Origin: JABMQB01 sp964408795
GTDB lineage: Bacteria > Bacteroidota > Bacteroidia > Bacteroidales > Prolixibacteraceae
DNA: 6,832 nt
Reading direction: 5' to 3'
Assembly (NCBI GenBank): GCA_964408795.1
Contig: CAYPAW010000001.1
Span: forward strand, 1-6,832
Shown here piece after piece: positions 1 to 4,394 of this stretch; position 1 is the first letter of the stretch; each line of letters opens with the position of its first letter. The notes below the pieces were generated by a model. The model ran no database searches. It was not told where the DNA came from and saw only the letters and a program-made list of their open reading frames with translations. The position numbers and the translations under genes are program-made.

Positions 1-8
1 AAAATTAA

Positions 9-965
9 ATGAAGGAATTGACAATGATTTTAAATTTATTTGAAGAATTGACTGGAAAGTATTTAATCGGAGCTATCCCGAAGGGATTTAGTTCAACACA
101 AGCTAATGTGTTTTCCGGATCTTTAATCAAAAATACAAAAGAAAATGGCATTCCTTATTTTTTAACAGCACATCATAGTATTGTAAATGCTGGAAACGAT
201 GCTATTTCAGACCCCGATGCCTCAGACTTTATATTTTGGTGGAATTATGAAAGACCTCAATGCAATAGTGGATATGCTCCATATGATCAAACTATTGGTG
301 CTACTGTAATAGCAAATGACGATCCAACCGACTTTGCCTTGCTTAAACTTTTGGAAAGCCCATATGATTTATCGCCTCAAATACAAGCATATTTTAATGG
401 ATGGGATAGATACATCCCGGTAGGTGGTAACGTATGTATCCATCATCCTCACTTGTATCCCAAAATGATTTCTACCAGTAATCATACAACGTTAACCGGT
501 TGGACATATTTTTGGCGTGTTGCATGGGATCAAACTCAAAATGGCAGATCACACGTGTACGAAGGATCTTCAGGTGCTCCTCTTTTCAATATTTATCACA
601 ATAGTAGGGTAATAGGTCAACTTACGGGATCAGATCCATCAACCTGTACTGTTAGACAGACATCTTATTTTGGCAAATTTGCTATTTCCTGGAATCATAA
701 CCAATCTGATGTAAGAAGAAGATTAAAAGAGTGGCTTGACCCAAATAATTCGGGGGTTACATATCTGGATGGTTCTTATTGTACAAGCACTGAGTATATT
801 TTTAATACAGAACTCGAAGATGATGCTATAATTTATGGATGCAGTATTGAATTACAGGATGTGACGATTAGCAATGGAGCAAATATTGTATTTCATTCGT
901 ATAGTGATTTAATTATTAACGGCGAATTTGAAATTGAACTTGGTTCTACCTTGGAAATACAATAA
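9..965 (+). CDS. Lysyl-endopeptidase-like serine peptidase (S1, trypsin fold), N-terminally short
   Basis: A 318-residue ORF resembling the catalytic domain of Achromobacter lysyl endopeptidase (API) and its many Bacteroidota relatives, which are secreted peptidases. Triad by alignment from memory: His56 in LTAHHS, Asp108 in PTDFALLKL, Ser188 in EGSSGAP. Other shared landmarks are SGSLIKNT (36-43), WWNYE (77-81), GWDR (131-134), IHHP (144-147), VIGQL (201-205) and EWLDP (241-245). Residues 257-318 form a short beta-rich tail ending GSTLEIQ, a style common at the ends of Bacteroidota secreted proteins. Codon 6-8 is an in-frame TAA, so the frame cannot extend upstream. ATG at 9 is the first start; ATG at 24 (Met6) is an alternative with AAGGA at 12-16 in front. 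Neither gives a signal peptide or propeptide, which the family normally has, so this may be the 3' part of a gene disrupted near or beyond the left edge. The Cys pair flanking the active-site His is missing. Fold assignment is firm; an active, exported enzyme is not. Confidence 0.75.
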   Translation: MKELTMILNLFEELTGKYLIGAIPKGFSSTQANVFSGSLIKNTKENGIPYFLTAHHSIVNAGNDAISDPDASDFIFWWNYERPQCNSGYAPYDQTIGATVIANDDPTDFALLKLLESPYDLSPQIQAYFNGWDRYIPVGGNVCIHHPHLYPKMISTSNHTTLTGWTYFWRVAWDQTQNGRSHVYEGSSGAPLFNIYHNSRVIGQLTGSDPSTCTVRQTSYFGKFAISWNHNQSDVRRRLKEWLDPNNSGVTYLDGSYCTSTEYIFNTELEDDAIIYGCSIELQDVTISNGANIVFHSYSDLIINGEFEIELGSTLEIQ

Positions 966-981
966 CACTTATGTTTTAAAA

Positions 982-1890
982 ATGAATACCATGAAATCTC
1001 TATTTTTATTATTTGGTATAATTCTGTTTTTTGTCAATTCAAAAGCACAGCTCAAAGTAAATGCCGGAAACGATACAATCCTATGTTGTTGTGCTTTTAA
1101 TGATGAAAATGAATTAATTACCTTAGGCGGTAACCCTGTAGCTTCTGGTGGAATTGAACCTTATACATATACATGGAGTGGAAAACAATTAGTAGATACT
1201 TTATTCAATATATGGATTTATGCTTCAGATATTCTGGACGATACAACAAAAGGTAATCCTGTTTTTCAAAAAGGTTACGCACCTGAAAAATGGTTTACTT
1301 ACTACTTGATGGTTGAAGATGCTACGGGTGATATTCAATATGACTCTGTAAAAATAATTCTGTCTATTTTTTGGATTCAAGCAATTTATATGCTGCCTGA
1401 TACTATTTACAGAGGAGACAGTGTCCCATTAATCGGAGACCCTTATTTTGTAAATAATTTTCCACCTTTTGAATATACGATAAGCCCTTCCCATGGATTA
1501 TCCGATACAACCGATATTTATGGCTGGGCAAAACCCGATACAAGCATTACCTACTATTTACAAGCTGTAAATTCTGTGGGGTGTATTTCACCGAAAATAG
1601 AATACTGGCACATTGAAGTGGTTGATACAACAACATATTCAAATAATGAAGTAGGAAATGCAGAGGCTCAATGTTACTTCAGCAATGGAATCCTGATAAT
1701 ACATGTCCCCTCTTTTAAAAACTCACCGTTCCAATTAACAGTAACTACGGTTGATGGAAGAATAATCCATTCGGGAAAATACAACAGCCATCCATTACGG
1801 CTTCCTGATTTAGGATTAAAGCCAAGACAATTGTATCTGGTTTCCATTCGTAATGAAAGAAAGAAATCAGTCTGTAAACTGTTCTTTTAG
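982..1890 (+). CDS. Secreted protein with two Ig/PKD-like repeats and a type IX sorting domain
   Basis: 302 residues from ATG 982 (or 299 from ATG 991). These starts are preferred to the in-frame ATG at 928, which lies inside the peptidase gene and puts extra residues ahead of a good signal peptide: a hydrophobic stretch at residues 7-18 followed by NSKA|Q. After cleavage comes VNAGNDTI and then LGGNPVASGGIEPYTYTWSG (about 26-70), the typical opening of a Bacteroidota PKD/SprB-like repeat, with the repeat closing near YYLMVEDATGD. A second, more diverged repeat follows (about 135-210; YRGDSVPLIG then TSITYYLQAVNSVGC). Residues of about 218-302 match the pattern of a type A C-terminal sorting domain (FQLTVTTVDGRIIHSG, then a KSVCKLFF end). 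This implies export through the outer membrane by the type IX system and surface attachment or release. Three consecutive cysteines (35-37) sit just inside the mature N-terminus. The gene starts 16 bases after the peptidase stop and could share its transcript. The specific function is unknown; adhesion or display is an inference. Confidence 0.75.
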   Translation: MNTMKSLFLLFGIILFFVNSKAQLKVNAGNDTILCCCAFNDENELITLGGNPVASGGIEPYTYTWSGKQLVDTLFNIWIYASDILDDTTKGNPVFQKGYAPEKWFTYYLMVEDATGDIQYDSVKIILSIFWIQAIYMLPDTIYRGDSVPLIGDPYFVNNFPPFEYTISPSHGLSDTTDIYGWAKPDTSITYYLQAVNSVGCISPKIEYWHIEVVDTTTYSNNEVGNAEAQCYFSNGILIIHVPSFKNSPFQLTVTTVDGRIIHSGKYNSHPLRLPDLGLKPRQLYLVSIRNERKKSVCKLFF

Positions 1891-1910
1891 GAACCAAAGC
1901 AGGCACTCTA

Positions 1911-1943
1911 TTCAAAAAAGGGTAAATGCCCGGATTTTTTGAA
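1911..1943 (+). terminator. Probable intrinsic terminator after the sorting-domain gene
   Basis: Starting 20 bases after the stop codon at 1890, the arm TTCAAAAAA (1911-1919) is the exact reverse complement of TTTTTTGAA (1935-1943). Inside it GGG (1920-1922) can pair with CCC (1929-1931), leaving loop TAAATG and a three-base bulge GGA. A run of six T (1935-1940) lies just after the GC-containing inner stem. The A-run on the left mirrors the T-run, so it could work in both directions, although no gene faces it from the right. The stem is short and AT-rich, so the strength is uncertain. Confidence 0.5.
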
Positions 1944-1965
1944 AAGCAACTATACCGTTAAACCC

Positions 1966-1998
1966 ATTCATCCGATGACTTCAAGTCATCGGATGAAT
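1966..1998. repeat. Perfect 16-bp inverted repeat with 1-base centre
   Basis: ATTCATCCGATGACTT (1966-1981) is followed by a single C (1982) and its exact reverse complement AAGTCATCGGATGAAT (1983-1998). All 16 pairs match. As RNA it would form a strong hairpin with a few unpaired bases at the tip. As DNA it is a near-perfect palindrome. No T-run follows on either strand, so it is not a textbook terminator. It could be a second terminator or transcript-stabilising hairpin, a dispersed palindromic repeat, or an operator for a dimeric regulator of the downstream glycosidase genes. Confidence 0.9.
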
Positions 1999-2107
1999 AA
2001 TAACATAGATTGCTTTGAAGTACCTTAACAGGGTAAATCCTTTCATTTTGCTTTGTCGAACAAAATAGTCTGATTAACTTCGGAGCATAAACCTAGACTT
2101 TGTTAAG

Positions 2108-4369
2108 ATGACTAACCGGCAAAGACTGTTCTATTCACTTCTAACAGGTGTCGTTTTTTTTATTGCTTCGTGTAATCAGAAACAAGGATTTGAAAAATCC
2201 ACTTTCTTCCCTGTCGATCCCTTTATCGGTTCTGGCGGGCACGGGCATGTTTTTGTCGGTGCTAATGTGCCGTTTGGAGCCATCCAACTGGGGCCTTCCA
2301 ATATTTATAAAGGCTGGGACTGGTGCTCGGGGTACCATTATTCCGACAGCATCCTGATCGGATTTGCCCACACCCACTTAAGTGGGACCGGTATCGGCGA
2401 TTTGGGCGATATCCTGATTATGCCCGTTACCGGCAAAGTTAATATTGAAAGGGGAAATCAGGATGATATCAGCAACGGATATGCGGCAAAATACTGCCAT
2501 TGCGATGAAGAGGCACAGCCTGGTTATTACTCCCTGAATATCCGGAAATACGGTGTTAAAGCGGAGTTAACTGCCACCGAACGGGTGGGCATGCACCGGT
2601 ATACCTTCCCTAAAGCAGATGATGCATATATCCTTATCGACCTGAAAGAAGGAAATGCTGACCGGGCTACCGAAACGTACCTGAAACAAATCGATGAATA
2701 TACCATTGAGGGGTACAGGTTTTCGCGGGGCTGGGCCCGGAACCGGCAAATCTGGTTTACCCTCGCAAGCAACCGGAAAATCGCAAACATGAATGTGTAT
2801 GATGATACGATTCTCCAAAAAGGAAATGAACTTAAAAGCCCTGCTGTAAAAGGGGTAATTTCATTCGAAGGAACCCCTGAAGAGGTTATACTGAAAGTTG
2901 GAATTTCACCGGTAAGTTGCAAAAACGCATTGGGAAACATCGAGGCAGAAATGCCGGGATGGAACTTTGATAAGGTTGCTTCTTCCGCAGAAAATAAATG
3001 GAAAAAAGAACTGTCGAAAATAGCGGTTGAAACATCCGACCCGGAAATCCGGAAAATATTTTATACCTCTTTGTACCACACCTTTTTTGCCCCGGTTCTT
3101 TTTAACGATGCCAAGGGTGATTACAGGGGTACCGATAAAAAAATATATTCCGAACCGGGATTTCAGAATTATTCCATTTTTTCACTTTGGGATACTTACC
3201 GGACACAGAACCCACTTCTTACGCTCACACAACCGGAAAGAGTCAACGACTTTATTCATTCGATGTTGAATATTTATAAACAGCAGGGTAAACTTCCGGT
3301 GTGGCACCTGCTCGGAAATGAAACCAACACCATGCCGGGTTACAGCGCTGTACCGGTGGTGGTGGATGCCTGGAATAAAGGGTTCAACGGGTTTGACGAA
3401 AACCTGGCTTTCGAAGCAGTAACAAGCTCGGCAACGCTACCTGCCCAAAAGGGTGTCCCTTACGTCATTGATCGCGGATATATCCCCTGCGACAGTGTCC
3501 GGGAAGCGACCTCCATTGCCATGGAATATGCTGTTGATGATGCCTGCATTGCACTGATGGCAAAAAAAATGGGGAAACAGGATGCTTACAATACTTTCTC
3601 AGAAAGAGCCGGATATTACAAAACATATTTTGATGAGGATATCCATTTCATCCGGCCAAAAATGGCTGATGGTTCATGGAGAATCCCTTACAGCCCGTTT
3701 ACTTCTGTACACATGGTAGGTGATTTTACCGAAGGGAATGGCTGGCAGTACTCCTTCTTTGCCCCGCATGACCCGGAAGGGCTGATAGATTTGTTTGGTG
3801 GCGATGAAGCATTCATTGCAAAACTGGATTCCTTTTTTGTGGTTGAAGGCGATATGGGCGATCAGGCATCGGCTGACATTACCGGTTTGATCGGAATGTA
3901 TGCCCACGGAAATGAACCCAGCCACCACATTGCCTATTTATATGCTTTTGCCGGACAGCAATGGAAAACCGCAGAAAAGGTACGCTATATTCTGGATGAA
4001 TTCTATACAACCGGGGTAGATGGATTGATCGGCAATGAAGATTGCGGCCAGATGTCGGCCTGGTACGTGATGTCATCGCTGGGATTTTACCCGGTCCACC
4101 CGGCAAATGGAGTGTACGTTTTCGGAAGCCCGTTAATGAACAAAGCAACCATCCATTTACCGGAAGGAAAAACATTTACCATAGAATCTGTAAACAACAG
4201 CGATAAAAATATGTATATTCAATCGGCTGAATTGAACGGGGAAAAATATCAGAAATCGTTTATTACGCATTCCGATATTGTCAAAGGCGGAAGCCTGATA
4301 TTTCATATGGGCTCTGAGCCAAATGTTGAATTTGGTAACAATCCGGCAAATCGTCCTCATTCAGAATAA
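2108..4369 (+). CDS. GH92 exo-alpha-mannosidase, lipoprotein
   Basis: 753 residues, a usual full length for glycoside hydrolase family 92, whose members are calcium-dependent, inverting exo-alpha-mannosidases acting on N-glycans and mannans. The N-terminus has a hydrophobic stretch ending in the lipobox IASC with Cys22, so the mature enzyme should be lipid-anchored in the cell envelope. The N-terminal beta-sandwich domain (about 33-275) opens with VDPFIGSGGHGH (36-47) and includes CSGYHYSD (73-80) and HTHLSGTGIGD (88-98). The helical barrel domain (about 308-735) carries GNETNTM (403-409), EGNGWQY (542-548), HGNEPSHH (600-607) and GNEDCGQMSAWY (642-653). By analogy with the characterised Bacteroides enzyme BT3990, Glu542 is the likely general acid and Asp645 lies in the base motif. 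Linkage preference (1,2, 1,3 or 1,6) cannot be read safely. The start has only a weak upstream purine signal, normal in this phylum. The GH2 gene follows after 25 bases, which suggests co-transcription. Confidence 0.93.
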   Translation: MTNRQRLFYSLLTGVVFFIASCNQKQGFEKSTFFPVDPFIGSGGHGHVFVGANVPFGAIQLGPSNIYKGWDWCSGYHYSDSILIGFAHTHLSGTGIGDLGDILIMPVTGKVNIERGNQDDISNGYAAKYCHCDEEAQPGYYSLNIRKYGVKAELTATERVGMHRYTFPKADDAYILIDLKEGNADRATETYLKQIDEYTIEGYRFSRGWARNRQIWFTLASNRKIANMNVYDDTILQKGNELKSPAVKGVISFEGTPEEVILKVGISPVSCKNALGNIEAEMPGWNFDKVASSAENKWKKELSKIAVETSDPEIRKIFYTSLYHTFFAPVLFNDAKGDYRGTDKKIYSEPGFQNYSIFSLWDTYRTQNPLLTLTQPERVNDFIHSMLNIYKQQGKLPVWHLLGNETNTMPGYSAVPVVVDAWNKGFNGFDENLAFEAVTSSATLPAQKGVPYVIDRGYIPCDSVREATSIAMEYAVDDACIALMAKKMGKQDAYNTFSERAGYYKTYFDEDIHFIRPKMADGSWRIPYSPFTSVHMVGDFTEGNGWQYSFFAPHDPEGLIDLFGGDEAFIAKLDSFFVVEGDMGDQASADITGLIGMYAHGNEPSHHIAYLYAFAGQQWKTAEKVRYILDEFYTTGVDGLIGNEDCGQMSAWYVMSSLGFYPVHPANGVYVFGSPLMNKATIHLPEGKTFTIESVNNSDKNMYIQSAELNGEKYQKSFITHSDIVKGGSLIFHMGSEPNVEFGNNPANRPHSE

Positions 4370-4387
4370 TAACCATGTAAATAAACC

Positions 4388-4393
4388 AGGAGG
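4388..4393 (+). promoter_or_regulatory. Shine-Dalgarno-like AGGAGG abutting the GH2 start
   Basis: AGGAGG occupies 4388-4393 and the ATG starts at 4395, leaving a single base between them. The usual gap is about 5-9 bases, so the motif may not pair productively with 16S rRNA. The next in-frame ATG is well inside the mature protein (residue 48) and would remove the signal peptide, so 4395 remains the best start. The motif could be coincidental, since Bacteroidota rarely depend on such sites. Confidence 0.4.
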
Positions 4394-4394
4394 C

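Noticed and set aside
928..981. Upstream in-frame ATG for the sorting-domain protein
   Set aside because: It overlaps the peptidase gene and places extra residues before an otherwise ideal signal peptide beginning at 982 or 991.
1920..2055. Short direct repeats GGGTAAAT (1920, 2031) and TTGCTTTG (2010, 2048)
   Set aside because: These eight-base repeats in a 217-base AT-rich gap are too short to support an operator claim without comparison to related genomes.
2045..2066. ATTTTG / CAAAAT inverted repeat
   Set aside because: It is only six AT-rich pairs around a 10-base loop, expected by chance in AT-rich DNA.
2094..2102. TAGACTTTG resembling the Bacteroidota -7 box (TAnnTTTG)
   Set aside because: It has one base too many between TA and TTTG and sits only five bases before the ATG, with no convincing -33 partner.
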